Made by a program: the position numbers and the translations under genes. DNA of 64,000 nucleotides, from NCBI GenBank assembly GCA_022575985.1, contig JAKSXM010000263.1, forward strand, positions 11,078,001 through 11,142,000, given 5' to 3'. Of the stretch, positions 44,654-57,976 are shown in pieces. This DNA is from Anagrus nilaparvatae. Taxonomy: Eukaryota; Arthropoda; Insecta; Hymenoptera; Mymaridae. Every line of letters starts with the position of its first letter. Position 1 is the first letter of the stretch. A model generated the notes under the pieces. It had not been told where the DNA came from. It saw only the letters and a list, made by a program, of their open reading frames with translations, and searched no databases.

Positions 44654-45954
44654 TATTATTATAAAATAAAAAATTAATATTTAAATTGTCTACAAATTTG
44701 TATACAGTGCAGCGCGCCGCTAAAACTACAGAGCATCAATGAAACGACCAGTTACATAAAAATGACGAAATTTTTAGGAGATGGTATATTAAAATAATAA
44801 TTATTGTATTTCCTATTTTCGTATTTTTTAAACAAAATTTTATTAATAATTAAGTATTTTAAAAGATAATAAAAATTAGAACTAATGAAATAATTAATAA
44901 AAAAATCAGCGCAAACAATCAAAAAACGAATAAATTAGACAAAAAATTATTGCACATGAGTTTTTTAGAGATAGAATTTTCCTCAAGAAAAAAATATTTA
45001 AAATCGCATCTGAATACTAATGTTATACAATATATTCTAGTGTCATAAATAACTGTGTAGTGTGGTCTGAGGCTTCATTGGTCTTACAAACCATTGAGGT
45101 CTATGGATTTCATGCCAGTCTAGTAAAGTTAATTAAACTCAGAATCAGTCAGATTAGCATTTAAGTTGAATAATGTTTTATCAATTGTAATATATTATAT
45201 TTTTAAGATTTTTTACGCTGTTAGACATTGTAATCAACTATTTAAATTTTTAAATCATATTTTTTGTAGCCATTGGGCATTCTGTATAAATTTTAAAGTC
45301 AAATTTTTATTTTACATTTACCACAATTATTATTTTTTAAATTCATGCTTTGTTTACAATTTTATTAGTAAAATTGTGGTGGGTGGAAATGTTGTGTAAA
45401 TATATGTATTATAATGTATTATATGGTACGTTTGTGTAGGAGATCTCCCCTCCCTTTTTTGTATCTATTCTTCCTTTTATTAGTTAGTGTTCGTTACGAT
45501 GGCAAACTATACGCTTTGCCTTGTTAATAAAGAGTTACACAAATACTTTGTGTTATAATTAGTTTTACCAGTTCCATCACCATATCATCCATATTATCCA
45601 TCAATTATCCAACAAATATCAATCTGTGTAATATAAGCTCATTTTTTTTTTAAATTTAAATCTGATAAACTTTTAAGTATTTAGAACTAAAATTTTCAAT
45701 AAGTTACAATAGCCCTGAATAAATTACAATAGCTAAATTATCTTTGGAAACTCCAAAAGTGGAAAACCAAATTCTAGGCATCTACAAAGTAAGAATAAAC
45801 GTAAACCCACATGCTTCTGCTTATACATAAAATTTTCTTTTTTTCTCGTTAAAGTTTATATGTTATAGAAAACTAATTCAATTAAAATCAAAACCTACAG
45901 TTAACAAAATAGCAGTAAAATAAAAAAATTCAATTTCTACGTACGCATTGTTTT
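44654..45954. other. No recognisable gene
   Basis: AT-rich, with a less AT-rich stretch at 45420-45540 that holds AATAAAGAG and might be an old LTR fragment, but no partner copy or protein similarity supports this. Confidence 0.4.
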
Positions 45955-46110
45955 AGGTAAAATTTTGATTTCTGATTTTTTGACATATAAGCATGTTTTG
46001 AGACCTCAGGAAGCTAAAAAACCGGTTTTTAAAATAATTCTGTATGTGTATGTGCCTGTGTGTGTGTATGTATGTTTGCATGTTTGTTTACTTGGATATC
46101 TTGAATCTTA
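45955..46110. repeat. (CA)n-seeded repeat module, copy 2 (inverted)
   Basis: It reads GCATGTTTTGAGACCTCAGG and AAGCTAAAAAACCGGTTTTT followed by a TG-rich microsatellite, the reverse complement of the module at 30570-30748. Confidence 0.7.
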
Positions 46111-46169
46111 TAATTAATTTAAAAAAAAATTTTTTTCTTAACATTTTTGTCATCAAAAAATACAAAAAC

Positions 46170-46346
46170 TACGTGAATTTCTTTTCTTTTTGGACGTAGT
46201 ACGTAATTGTTTTCTATGGAAGTACTAGTTTTAGAAATATCTATTATTTGGATCTGATACTTAATTTTTTTTAAATTTTTTTCTCAAAATTTTTATCGAC
46301 AAAAAATAAAAAAAAAGCCAAAATTTTTTTTATTTAAGGACGTAAT
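46170..46346. repeat. Flanking repeat duplicated at 57806-57976
   Basis: It includes TTTCTTTTCTTTTTGGACGT and GGAAGTACTAGTTTTAGAAA. It belongs to the dispersed repeat of 54890-56050 and 58763-59900 and is nearly identical to the sequence just before the second 784-bp LTR. Confidence 0.85.
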
Positions 46347-47130
46347 TGTTACGTATGGTAGGTCAAAATTGATATGCCTAACATCCGATATATATATAAA
46401 TATTAAACCTACATCCGATATTCATATTAACGTTCCCAGACGATATAGGAACCCGCAGATGCATTTCCGCTGATGCTGACCTAGCACAATAGCGCGGGAC
46501 AAAAGTCAACTGTGACATAAATTAGTAGGGATTTATAGGCGTTATAAACTGCATAAATCCCACCTCGCGATTCTTAGTAATAATTAGGGACGCCTTCGCT
46601 AATTGGACGTGACGAGACCGACGCTTTTTTGTATTGGACGTCTCCCCCAAAATCTCGCAGTATGGGCAGATTCACATTAGATTATATATTGCCCTTCAGG
46701 CGCCCAAAATACTTATTAGAGTACCACCACTTATTAGAGTACCACCATTCTTTAGAATACTATCTTTCGTTTAGAGTCTTACCACTCTGTTACAGTTTTA
46801 CCTTTAATTACTTGACTTTAAGACTTAGACAGTTTTATTATATTTACTTATAATTAATAAAGTGAAAGTTATATATCAAATCAGTTATCAGTTATTATTG
46901 TGACAATTCCTTCTGTAATTAAGAACTTAGCCTCAGGTTAGGTTCATCCAGCTTAGATCGAACCCGAACTCATCTACAAATATATCAACTATAAACCAAC
47001 CAAATAATAACCATACCAACTTATATAAAATACCTGGGGCAGTCAATATCCCCAGGATAAACTTATTTATATTTTATATTTTATATTTATATTTACGTAT
47101 CCCTTGGATAAAACCTCAGGATACGTAACA
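46347..47130 (+). repeat. 784-bp LTR, copy 1
   Basis: It opens TGTTACGTAT and closes ATACGTAACA, a perfect 10-bp terminal inverted repeat with TG..CA ends. It contains AATTAATAAAGTG near 46850, a possible polyadenylation signal. No difference was noticed from copy 2 at 57977-58760. It is followed by TAAAGTGGCTCCCTAAAAGG, a retroelement-like primer-binding context. The 74-codon open frame inside it is not a gene. Confidence 0.88.
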
Positions 47131-47730
47131 TAAAGTGGCTCCCTAAAAGGAAAGCTGGTAAGAAGGAACAGTAGCATATTTCCTATCAAGATATTATTTA
47201 ATTTTTTTTTGGCAAAGAAAGAATATTGTTTTTTGAAAAAAAAAAGGTTACAAATCAAGATAATTTTAAAATTTTAAAACACGAAATCACTTCAATAAAT
47301 AAAAGTGATAACAAAGTACTAGTAACAATAAAATATACCATCGAACTCAACGAAGAAATCAACTCTAATCAATCAAACTCTCAAGATCATTGAAAATATT
47401 TAAAGCCGTTATACTACATGATACCATCTAAAGAAATTTATCTACATCTTCGCCAAGCAGTTTCTGGAAAAATTTTTTTGCCAAGCTGTATATTGCCAAG
47501 CTGTAGCCAAGCTGAATATTGCCAAGCTGTAGCCAAGCTGTTTATTGCTAAGCCGTAGCCAAGCTGTTCATTTTTTTTATCATTGCCAAGCAGTTTCAGG
47601 ACCTATTCTACAAATCATTGGAAAATATAATGGAATTCAGGACTGTTGTTATAACTACATTCATAATGTAAGTACCTTAAAAATATTTTTATTCTATACT
47701 TAAATCTCCGAGACATTTCAAAAATTTTAC

Positions 47731-47761
<31 letters not shown>

Positions 47762-47890
47762 TTTTAAATCTTTTTTATAAACAAATAAACAATATTCGTA
47801 AATTTTTTCGTAAAACCAAATTATACTTGGCGACAACCACGAGATACATTTTCCGACACTGAAACAAATTGCTCTGCATAAATTCAAACC
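47131..47890 (+). other. Leader between LTR copy 1 and the Gag-like frame
   Basis: It holds a possible primer-binding site (TGGCTCCCTAAAAGG), a minisatellite of GCCAAGCTGTA units (about 47450-47600) and an A-run at 47731-47757. Confidence 0.6.
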
Positions 47891-48724
47891 ATGGACGGCC
47901 CCAGTAATCAAATCAACCCAACTAACTTTCTTGATTTAAACAATTTAAATCTTAGACAAGGCCCTTTTGAAACCATTACTGATTTTGCGTTACGGGTAAG
48001 CTATTTTGGGGATCAATTATTGAAGCAACCAAGCCCTCCATGGAGCCCTGATTACTGGGAGCAAATAACGATGCCCCGTGTTTTTGAAATGTTTTTGAAT
48101 GGGCTTCAAAAATCAGGAAAGGACTTAATTTATAAATCATCTCCATCTGAAATGACTACATCCTTGTTCCATAACATTCATGAAGAAAAAACTATAAATT
48201 ATCCTAGTAGAAATAAAATTTTACTTGACAAAAAAATAATAGAAACCACTAAACCTAAAATAACTGAACCACCTCTACCTGAAAAGCCTGACATCTTGGT
48301 ACAACAAAAGAAAATCAACCTTACATGTGTTGTAATGCAAACTGAAACCACAAATACATTGGAAAACGTGACAGTAGAACTTAAATCACCTCCACCCAAA
48401 GAACCCAAATCCAAAATAAACGATATGTTACAGACTGAAACCAAATATATGTCGAAAAACATCATCCAAAAACAACGACCGGCTCCAAAAGCCTTGCCAG
48501 ACGGTGCGGAAACCTATCAGTATAAATCAGGATTTCTGAAATTTTTCTGGATTTTAATTATTTTTGCATTTTGGAAATCTATAGACACCCTATTTAATAT
48601 ACCAAATATAATAAAATTGACCATTGCAACAAAAATTTTAAAAAGGAAAACTGGACAGGACCTATCAGTCAGGGTACAATTGATTGGTCATTTAAACCAC
48701 CTGATTTTAAAACATTTGATATAA
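47891..48724 (+). CDS. Gag-like protein with a C-terminal membrane segment
   Basis: This 277-codon frame opens at ACCATGGAC. Residues 20-85 (RQGPFETITDFALRVSYFGD, then FEMFLNGLQKSGKDLIY) resemble the helical capsid region of retrotransposon Gag. The middle is Pro/Lys-rich. Residues of about 216-236 (FLKFFWILIIFAF) form a hydrophobic, membrane-like segment, unusual for Gag. No zinc knuckle is present. It lies 760 bp downstream of the 784-bp LTR, as expected for gag. From codon ~250 it overlaps a second open stretch in another frame, so a frameshift may have altered its true end. Family assignment is tentative. Confidence 0.55.
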   Translation: MDGPSNQINPTNFLDLNNLNLRQGPFETITDFALRVSYFGDQLLKQPSPPWSPDYWEQITMPRVFEMFLNGLQKSGKDLIYKSSPSEMTTSLFHNIHEEKTINYPSRNKILLDKKIIETTKPKITEPPLPEKPDILVQQKKINLTCVVMQTETTNTLENVTVELKSPPPKEPKSKINDMLQTETKYMSKNIIQKQRPAPKALPDGAETYQYKSGFLKFFWILIIFAFWKSIDTLFNIPNIIKLTIATKILKRKTGQDLSVRVQLIGHLNHLILKHLI

Positions 48725-48929
48725 TAAGCAAAACTAACTATAATGTAGGCTTTTGCTACTCGCTTCAGGAAAATAAATGGAAAAATAGTTCTTTTAATAA
48801 AAACTCCTATAACCAAAATGGTAAAGTACCACTGTCAAAATACGTTTCACTAAATTTAAATCCCTTTAAATTATCCAGTTTTACTATCGGAGTATGTCCG
48901 CTTAAATCCCCACCTTGGTCAAAAATTTA
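48600..48929 (+). pseudogene. Overlapping open stretch downstream of the Gag-like frame
   Basis: In the -1 frame relative to the Gag-like ORF, about 109 codons run to a TAA near 48929. Phrases such as NWTGPISQGTIDWSFKPPDF, NYNVGFCYSLQENKWKNSS and FTIGVCPLKSPPWSKI read like real protein, with two N-glycosylation sequons (NWT, NSS) and cysteines. There is no ATG, so it may be the frameshifted continuation of the membrane-anchored part, perhaps an extracellular domain. I do not recognise it. Confidence 0.4.
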
Positions 48930-51900
48930 AAACATTTTTTAATAGATTTAATAGATTTAAAAGTCTTATTAGTTAAAATTCTTTTAAGTTAGTTATAATT
49001 CTTTATATTAGTTATAATTCTTTGAACCTAATTGGATTAGAACCTAATTTAATTACAATACCCCTACGACCCTCATAATTAACCGAAAACACCGTATTTA
49101 CACCCTAAATCATATCTAAAATATAACAAGTATTTTTTTCTATCAGAGCATACACAAATTTTTTAGTACAGTCTTAATCAAAAGTTTTCTTTTATCATTC
49201 CCCTCCTTAAAACCAATGAATAATATAATTTCTTTGAAAAACAATTAGTATAAAATTTTTCGTACGTTCAAAGTTTGTATTTTTTTTTATCTTGTGATCC
49301 TTTTTGTTATAAATGATAATAAAGTTAGGTTAAATTCAAATTCATTGAAAAGTCTTTATATAGTTTTCGCTGTAATAATAACTATACCCCATGTTATTTA
49401 TAATAATAATAATAATAATGAAATAAGTAATAAATAATAAATAAAACAATAATAAAAATAATAGTATATAAGTATAAAATACATGGAGAAAAAGATACAA
49501 AAATAACGAACAATAAAATGACGAAAATTATATAAAGATTGAAACAACTTAACATTCAAATACAAACCTTTAAATGTTGTGAAAAATATTATTAATAATA
49601 AACAAATGAAAACTACAAAAAGGAAATTTTTTTGAACACAATTTTTATCATGCAGATTTTTACCCTTCATAATTATCCCACTAAAATTTATTGCTAAGGT
49701 GAGCTACTAATATCTTTTTATTGGGTGTTAATTCTTTAAGTTAATAACCCTTTTATAAGGAATGGATTTTGGCCCTTAGTAGGAGTGAACGTAATTGATT
49801 TTATTTTACCTTCCAAAAAAAAAAAAAAAAAAAATACTATTCACTATGAATACAAAAAAAAATAATAATAATAATAACGACTTAAGCTATAAATTGACAA
49901 ACGATATAAAGAAACAAATAAAAAAATATAATTTATTTATTATAAGTATGATTTGAAAAATAATAGTGTTTTTAACTATAAAAATTTTAAAGTTGATAAA
50001 TCTAAAGTTCTGATAAATATAATACATATGAATAAGTATTAATGAAGTACAATATTTTATTATATTTTTTTAATCTTATCTCAAAGTTTTACGTATACGC
50101 AGAAAATTTTATATGTGTTAGTTTCAAAACGTTTATTACGGTGTTAGTAGGTTAATTCAAGTTTTTCTCAGATATCCCTCAGAGCCACCACCCATAGTTT
50201 TTTTATTTTTTTATTCACTTTAAAACTTTTTTATTTTTATTTTTCTTTTGTGTGTTAAAAATATTTGGCTATAATAAGAGATAAACTAAGTTTCATTTAA
50301 ATTTTCAAAATAAATAATATTTTTTACAAAACAGGAAAAGAAAAATTATTTTTGAAATTTTTTTTCGTTGAAATACGACAAGACCAAAAGTAACTGGTTT
50401 TGGAATTTGAAATTTATGTAAAGTTTATACTAAATTGCGGTACTATTCATTAATTTTGTAAGTCAATAATCAGCTATTCTTACCTCCCTCTTTATTTCTC
50501 CCCACTTTAAACAATAAGTCCCTTTAATAAGTAATAATCTATAAGTAAAACATAAACAAATTTTTCCGTAAGAAAATGCTAACCCAGCCCCTCTCCCCTA
50601 TTGTCTTACAAGATTAATTAATGTTTCTTTAACATTTTTATACAACATACCATATTTTGCATAAATTTTTTTTGAGTTAAAATATCCAAACCTTCCTTTT
50701 TGAAAAATGGAAAATTTTCCTTCCTGATGTTAAAATAATGAATAAATAAAATTATAATTAAACCTTTTAATCTATTAAAAGTATATTTCAAAATAAATTT
50801 CAAAAAAAAAAATATGATTTTAACTGTAAGTTTGAATGATAATAATTATCGAAATTTGAAGCTTATATATCAAGTATTATAGTTTACTATTTACAAAAAC
50901 CTTACACAATTTTTATATTGCAACCGCACTTTCAAAAATTTTAACACTCTACCTTACAAAAAAAAAAAAAAAAAAATAAATAAAAATTTTTTTTTTTTCT
51001 TCAAATAAAATTTCTAAAAAAAAAAATCAGGTTCAAAATTATATTCAGATTATAATCTTTGATAATTATTTTTACCCATATATATAATTGTAATTTCTTA
51101 TACTAACCAATATATTCATATTTACTATAAATCTACTATATACATATCTAATTCATATCTATTATTAGCCTACAATTATCACTTAATCAACTAATCATAA
51201 ACATAATCTAAATATATCCTAACATAAATTACTTTGGATTTAACAAATACGTAATCTTTTACCGTGCCTTTATAAAAAAAAAATTTACAAAAAAAAAAAG
51301 ACCACCCCTGACAACCGGATTAAATAAGTATTTTATAGAGTTTTTCTTTATATATGTATTTACATAAATTAAGTTTGCACAAATATCCTTATACAATCCT
51401 TGGAATTCTTAGATTATGAAGTTAAATTAAAAATCAACGATATAAAAAAAAATAAAACTACTACTAAATTACCATCATACATATACATTTGTGTGTATTT
51501 TTTTCTTTTTTCTCCTTAGCACAAAACTTAATAACAAAAATTTTCAAAAAAAAAAATAAATAACTAAAGAAAAATTGAGAGAGAGAGAAATTTTGCCGGA
51601 CAACCAGAGACGTGAATCACATTCATAATTATAGAGATAAAATTTTTATAATCTTTGTTTGTATGCGGTTTTGCCCTTGAGACTGAAATGACATAAGATT
51701 ATCAAAACAGCTGATCTTAAAGACTGCATAATTGCACTTTATAAATTATACTAAATCACATGGAGTGAAAGAGGGGATAACCAACTTATTAACACATATA
51801 TAATTTTTATTACAATACTACTGCAACATTCATTTTTTTTTTTTGCCCAACCAAGATCTCACTTCAACTTCAAAGAAACGCAAAATTAAATGTGCATTAC

Positions 51901-52860
51901 TGTATAAATTAATACATAATTCTCATAGACGAGCAATGTTCTCAACTATGAAAATCGCTTGTACTCTAAGAATGATTAATGGAAATATTATTAAATAATA
52001 ATATATATGCAAAAAAATTGGCAATCCAGAATGTATGAACAAAAAAAAAAAATGCTTCTGAGAGCTTATAAACCAGATGAGAAGCTGTATAACCGACTAA
52101 TTATAACACCAATTAACTCTATCCTAGTTTCCTGAAGCCGATATCAAAAGAAAACAGAGCTTTTCTAAACTGGTGCTGTTATTAACTAACTCACCAACGC
52201 TGTATAGCGTTCCTTAATCTGAGACAAGCCACATATTTGCGTATATCACATCGACACTCAACTTGGGTATATGAAAATTGCAGGAAAGTTTTTTTTCTAT
52301 AACAAATTAATCAAATTTTATTAAATTGGCCTCTCTCTTTCTCCTACGATTTGTAAATATCATAAGGTTTTGCAAAATTTTTTTCAAACAACCTTTTTGT
52401 CATTCCGGTATCAGGCATACACCTGTTTATAAATATTATGAAAACTATTGTTTAAAAATTTTTTATTTTTTATTGTCTTAACAATTTCATATCTCTGTTT
52501 TTCTTGCTCCATTTGACTTTCTCATTACAAAATTTTTATAAATAAATAAATTTAAAAATAAATATTTACGTACAAAAAAAATAAAGAGAGAAAGGAGAAA
52601 GGGAAGGAAAGCATGCACACACATAACGAATAATAAAAATATTAGATTCATTTTTTTTTTCTCACTCATGCTTTCATTATATGGCAACATTGTAAAAATA
52701 CTTTATATTCATGAATAAAATCTCGACTCAAATACAATTAGTGACGTAATATTTGAATTTTTTTTTCTCATGCTTATTTACTTACAAAATAAAATTTTTC
52801 TATAATATATACATTTGCTCCTTCACTCATATAAAAATGTACAAGTTTTCTCCCTAAAAT
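48930..52860. other. Long AT-rich stretch, no recognisable gene
   Basis: This stretch has many homopolymer runs (A-runs at 49817-49833 and 50959-50977) and simple ATA/AAT repeats near 49400-49460. If the LTRs bound one element this would be interior sequence, but no pol domain is detectable in any frame. Confidence 0.5.
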
Positions 52861-53110
52861 TCAAAAAAATATATAAATTAAATATCCAATCCGAAACCCA
52901 AATTCAAAAAATATATAAATTAAATATCCAATCCTAAACCCAAATTCAAAAAATATATAAATTAAATATCCAATCCTAAACCCAAATTCAAAAAAAATAT
53001 ATAAATTAAATATCCAATCCTAAACCCAAATTCAAAAATACATAAATTAAAAATCCAATCCGAAACCCAAATTCAAAAAAAATAATAAATTAAAAATCCA
53101 ACAACATATA
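52861..53110. repeat. ~48-bp tandem repeat
   Basis: Five to six units carry ATATATAAATTAAATATCCA, then ATCCTAAACCCAAATTCAA, with small changes. Confidence 0.9.
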
Positions 53111-53185
53111 TATCGAACCCTGAATTCGTCAACTACAGAAATTAAAAATTTTTCTAAAACATATACATCCAATTCATTCCCCACA

Positions 53186-53187
<2 letters not shown>

Positions 53188-53251
<64 letters not shown>
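53188..53251. repeat. 64-base poly-A run
   Basis: An uninterrupted A run. It could be a retroposed tail, but no retroposon body is recognised upstream. Its length is uncertain in any assembly. Confidence 0.85.
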
Positions 53252-53257
<6 letters not shown>

Positions 53258-53369
53258 TACCCACTCCCCACAATTACCCATTCCCCCTATACCACTATTT
53301 TTTCACCCATACCGCAAATTCATATAAACTCTATGTTTAATATACATTTTTTTTACTTTATACCTTTAA
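53252..53369. repeat. CCCCCTATACC tandem unit, left of the TTAA element
   Basis: It holds CCCCCTATACCACTATTTTT and TCATATAAACTCTATGTTTA. The same unit resumes right of the element at 56872-57060, showing where the element inserted. Confidence 0.8.
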
Positions 53370-54889
53370 GGGGGATCACAGATTTCTTGAAAATTTTTTT
53401 TGAAAGTTTTTTTATTCTATTTTATTGTTTATAAACCTCTTCAGAATGCACACACAAAATTTTGGAAAAAAAAAAATATGGTTTTTGAGATATTAAGATA
53501 TTCATAATTTTATATTAATATTTTTTTATATATTTTTTTTTTCAAATTTAATTTTTTTATATTATCTTATATGGATAATAATAAAAATAAAAAAAGATAT
53601 AAATAAATAAATAAAAAAAAAAAAAAAATAAAAAAAACGCTATCGAACGCGACTTTAAACGTACTCGTTTAGCGAAAAACCAAGAAAAGCAGCTACAAAA
53701 GAGGCTCGTATGGGCAAAAAGCAGACTTTTCCAGAACAGAAACAAACTTATTTGGATTTTAAAGAACTTTTATATTGTCCAAGGACTGATTAATAGTTAT
53801 ATGCAAGTATTATAGACCTTAAAAATTAAAACATTTTAATTAAAACTAAAAAAAATACCCTGCCAACTAGCTGGCACTGAGGTTCCTCAAACAATGGTCT
53901 TTAAACTTCAATATGCAATAAATATTATTGATTACAACCATGCAATTATACAAACATTTTTCTTTTTTACTAGGTAAAGTAGGCCATTAAGATCATTTTG
54001 TTATTAAAGTAAAAATTCTAGCCTCCATGGCTTGATCGCGCCGGCGTTAATGGATTTTAAATCATTTTTGCATAATTAAAAAGAGATAAATATAAAAAAA
54101 GCTAATTTTATTATTTTTTTGTAAAATTTTATTAGAATATATAATTATCCCTTAATAAAATTTGCTCGTAAAGGCTGTTATTATTTCAAAAAATTTTATC
54201 CCTTAATAATTAAAATATTGAGTAACATGATTTTTTTGTTTTGTCAAAGAAATGGTTGGCAACTTAATTTTAAAATGGTTGGCATCTTAATTTTAAAATG
54301 CAAACATAACCATTTAATATTTTTAGGCTGTTTATTATTGTTTATAATTTCATTAAGCTGCATAAATAAACATAGCAACGAACAAAATAATCCGAGGAAG
54401 TCAAAAAGAGGCAAGATTTCCATCATTCTTTCTTGTGTGTTATAATTTATATCAAAATAAAAAAAAAATTGTGATCGGATACAAAAAATTACTATAAACT
54501 AAATTTATAAAAGGCCAGGTCTATTTGTCCAGAAAATTTTCAATTGTTTCTGGTTAAATAGATTTTCTGGTCAAATAACCAAAAAAATATCAAAATTTTA
54601 TTCAAAGATTTTTATTGAATAAAACTAAAATTTAATTTAGAATTTCATAAATTAACAATTTTTAAAGATTAGAAAATTTAAGAATTGATTATTTTTTCAA
54701 AAAATAGTGCAGAGTGCAGAAATGCAAGCATAACTTTACTCCTCGAAAATATTGAGGTTAAAAATATTTTTCACTTTTGTTTCTGTGTGAGTAAATTTTA
54801 CACAAAAATTTTCTGGACAAATAGCTCTTGCGTTTATAAAATTTGTACTCTCATTAAAATAAATTAGATATGTCCAATACGAAAAATAA

Positions 54890-56050
54890 ATTTGATGTAT
54901 TATGTATTTTTTTGTAACGAAGATTTTGAAGAAAAAAATTTTCAAAAAATTAATTATCAGATTCAAGATATCGAGTAAAAACCATACTTTCAAGTATAAG
55001 TACTTTCGTGGAAATGAATGAGGTATTACATCCAAATTAAAAAAAAAAAAAAAAGTATTTTGAGATTTTTTTAATAAAAAAATTTTTGGAAAAAAAAGTT
55101 AGGTATTCGTTCGATAATTGTTTTGGAATATCACTGGTTACAATATTTTAAAATATTAGTACTTTCATAGAATTAAAAGAGGTATTACACCCAAAGAATA
55201 TTGCAATTTTTTTTATTTTTCTTTTTTTTTAATTTAGAGAATAAAAATTTTGAAAAAATTAAGTATCAATTCCAAAAAATTACTGTAAACGAGGTTCTTA
55301 AAACTAGTACTTCCATGGAAATAAATTAGGTACTACGTCCAAAAAGAAAAAAAATTTTCGTATTTTTTGTATTTTTTTGTGAAAAAAATTTTAGGAAAAA
55401 AATTTTTAAAAAATTAAGTATCAGATTGGAGATATCAAGTAAAAACCAAAATTTCAAGTATAAGTACTTTCATGGAAATAAATGAGGTATTACATCCAAA
55501 ATAAAAAAAAAAAGGGGGGGTTTGAAATTTTTTGATAAAAAAATGTTTGGAAAAAAAATTAGGTCTTAATTCGATAATGGTTTTGAAATATCACTAGTTA
55601 CAATATTTTCAGATATTAGTACTTTCATAGAATTAAATGTGGTATTACACCCAAAAAAAAAAAAATATTGCATTTTTTTTTATTTTTCTATTTTTTTCAT
55701 TTTGACAAAAAAAATTTTGAAAAAATTAAGTATCAGATCCAAAAAATAACAATAAACAAGGTTCTTAAAACTAGTACTTCCGTAGAAATAAATTAGGTAC
55801 TACGTCCAAAAAGAAAAAAAAAATTTGTATTTTTTGTATTTTTTTGTGAAAAAAATTTTAGAAAAAAAATTTTCAGAAAATTAAGTATCCGATTCGAGAT
55901 ATCATGTAAAAACCATACTTTCAAATATAAGTAGTTTCATGGAAATAAATGAGGTATTACATCCAAATAAAAAAAAAAAAAAAGTACCTCGAGCTTTTTT
56001 GGTGAAAAAATTTTTGAAAAAAAAATTAGGTCTTAATTCCATAATATTTG
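54890..56050. repeat. Dispersed ~180-bp repeat units, one orientation
   Basis: Repeated phrases are GGTATTACATCCAAA, AAGTACTTTCATGGAAATAA and AAAACTAGTACTTCC. The same family runs in the opposite orientation at 58763-59900 and, as single units, at 5100-5560, 16273-16640, 46170-46346 and 57806-57976. Confidence 0.75.
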
Positions 56051-56054
56051 TGAA

Positions 56055-56300
<246 letters not shown>

Positions 56301-56839
56301 ACGCGTTTTTCTCAAAATGGCTTTTTGAAAACGGTTCCCACGATATCTCTAAAACTAATTGAGCAATTGACACAAAGCTTAGTGCATTTTCTTTATTAAA
56401 GTTATAGCTAGAGTTGGTACCTCGGACTAAGCTTTATATGCACCAGAAATCAGTTTATGGCCGATTTTCGGGCCATTGTTGGCTCAAATATCGTACTTTT
56501 TCTTAAAATGCCCATTAAATAGTCAATTTTAAAAATTTTTTCCTCATTCTGGTACCAACTCCAGAGAATACTCTATAGAACATAATTCTATTCTGTTTTT
56601 TAGTTTCAGCAGTCCTAAAGGGGCGCAATCATGGGAACCGTTTTTTTCAGACTATACTTTGACGCCCTCTATAATATGAACAAAATGACAAATATAATTT
56701 TTTTTTCTTTTTTCTTAATGTTCAACAATAGTGTAAGGAATTAAAACAAACATTTGTTAATTTTAATAATAAAATGAGTGAAAAAAAATGATTTGAAAAT
56801 TTTTTAAAAGTCGATAAAAAAATCTGTGATCCCCCTTAA

Positions 56840-57805
56840 AATATAAAAATTCTATATATAACATGTATATTTCCCCCTATACCACAATTTTTTCACCCAT
56901 ACCGTAAATTCATACAAACTCTATGTTTAATATACATTTTTTACTTTACATCTTAAAAATATAAAAACTCTATATATTACATATACATTTCCCCCTATAC
57001 CGCAATTTTTCACCGATACCGCAGAATTATATAAATCTTGGTAAAATATATTTCTATTCCCTACTATACCGATATTCATGACAGACATTCACTAACACAA
57101 ATAAAATCTAACATAACAAAAACATAACCTAACTATCGCTCCCACACAAAATAATTATAAATTTTTATATTAAAACAATAAATTGAACTGAAACTAATTG
57201 ATAAAAATAAAATAATAACAAAATCTTACCTGTTTTTCCATAATTTATAATCAAAACTCCTTAATAACTTAAATATAACACGCACATCAACTTTTAACCC
57301 TTTAAATTATAATTATTCATTCAAAAATCATAAAATTTGCTGAAATTTTATGATTTTTTTTCCAATAAATTCAATAAATTCTTGTTTTTCAAATTAAATT
57401 ACACTAAAATTTTATTAAATTTATCGTTTTTAACCCTTTAAATTAGAATAATTTATTCAAAAATCATAAAATTTACCGAAATTGTATGATTTTTTCATAT
57501 ATTTAAGCCTCCTCCACATATAAAAAAATTGCTCAATCCCTTCCTATAAATAAAAAAAAATTTTTTTTTTATAAAAATTTGCTCAATCTCCTCCTTATAA
57601 ATATAAAATTTTTTTCATATAAATTTGCTCAATCTCCTCCTATAAAATATAAAATCTTTCATATAAATTTGCTCAATCTCCTCTTATAAATATAAAAGTT
57701 TTTTATAAAAATTTGCTCAATCTCCTCCTATAAAATATAAAATCTTTCATATAAATTTGCTCAATCTCCTCCTATAAGTCTTTTACCCTATTTAATTTTT
57801 ACGAG
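56840..57805. repeat. Tandem units and AT-rich spacer
   Basis: It contains CCCCCTATACCACAATTTTT units at 56872-57060 and ~60-bp units with AAATTTGCTCAATCTCCTCC at 57505-57790. The rest is AT-rich without a gene. Confidence 0.75.
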
Positions 57806-57976
57806 AATTTCTTTTCTTTTTGGACGTAGTACCTAATTGTTTTCTATGGAAGTACTAGTTTTAGAAATATCTATTATTTGGATCTGATACTTAATTTTTT
57901 TTAAATTTTTTTCTCAAAATTTTTATCGACAAAAAATAAAAAAAAAGCCAAAATTTTTTTTATTTTAGGACGTAAT
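57806..57976. repeat. Duplicate of the flank 46170-46346
   Basis: Nearly identical to the flank upstream of LTR copy 1. Because this lies before LTR copy 2, where a polypurine tract should be, the two LTRs cannot be the ends of one simple element. Confidence 0.85.

Noticed and set aside
46629..46853. 74-codon open frame, present again at 58259-58483
   Set aside because: It lies wholly inside the 784-bp LTR and is duplicated only because the LTR is.
53047..53271. Open frame with a long poly-Phe run
   Set aside because: Translation of the 64-base poly-A run on the other strand.
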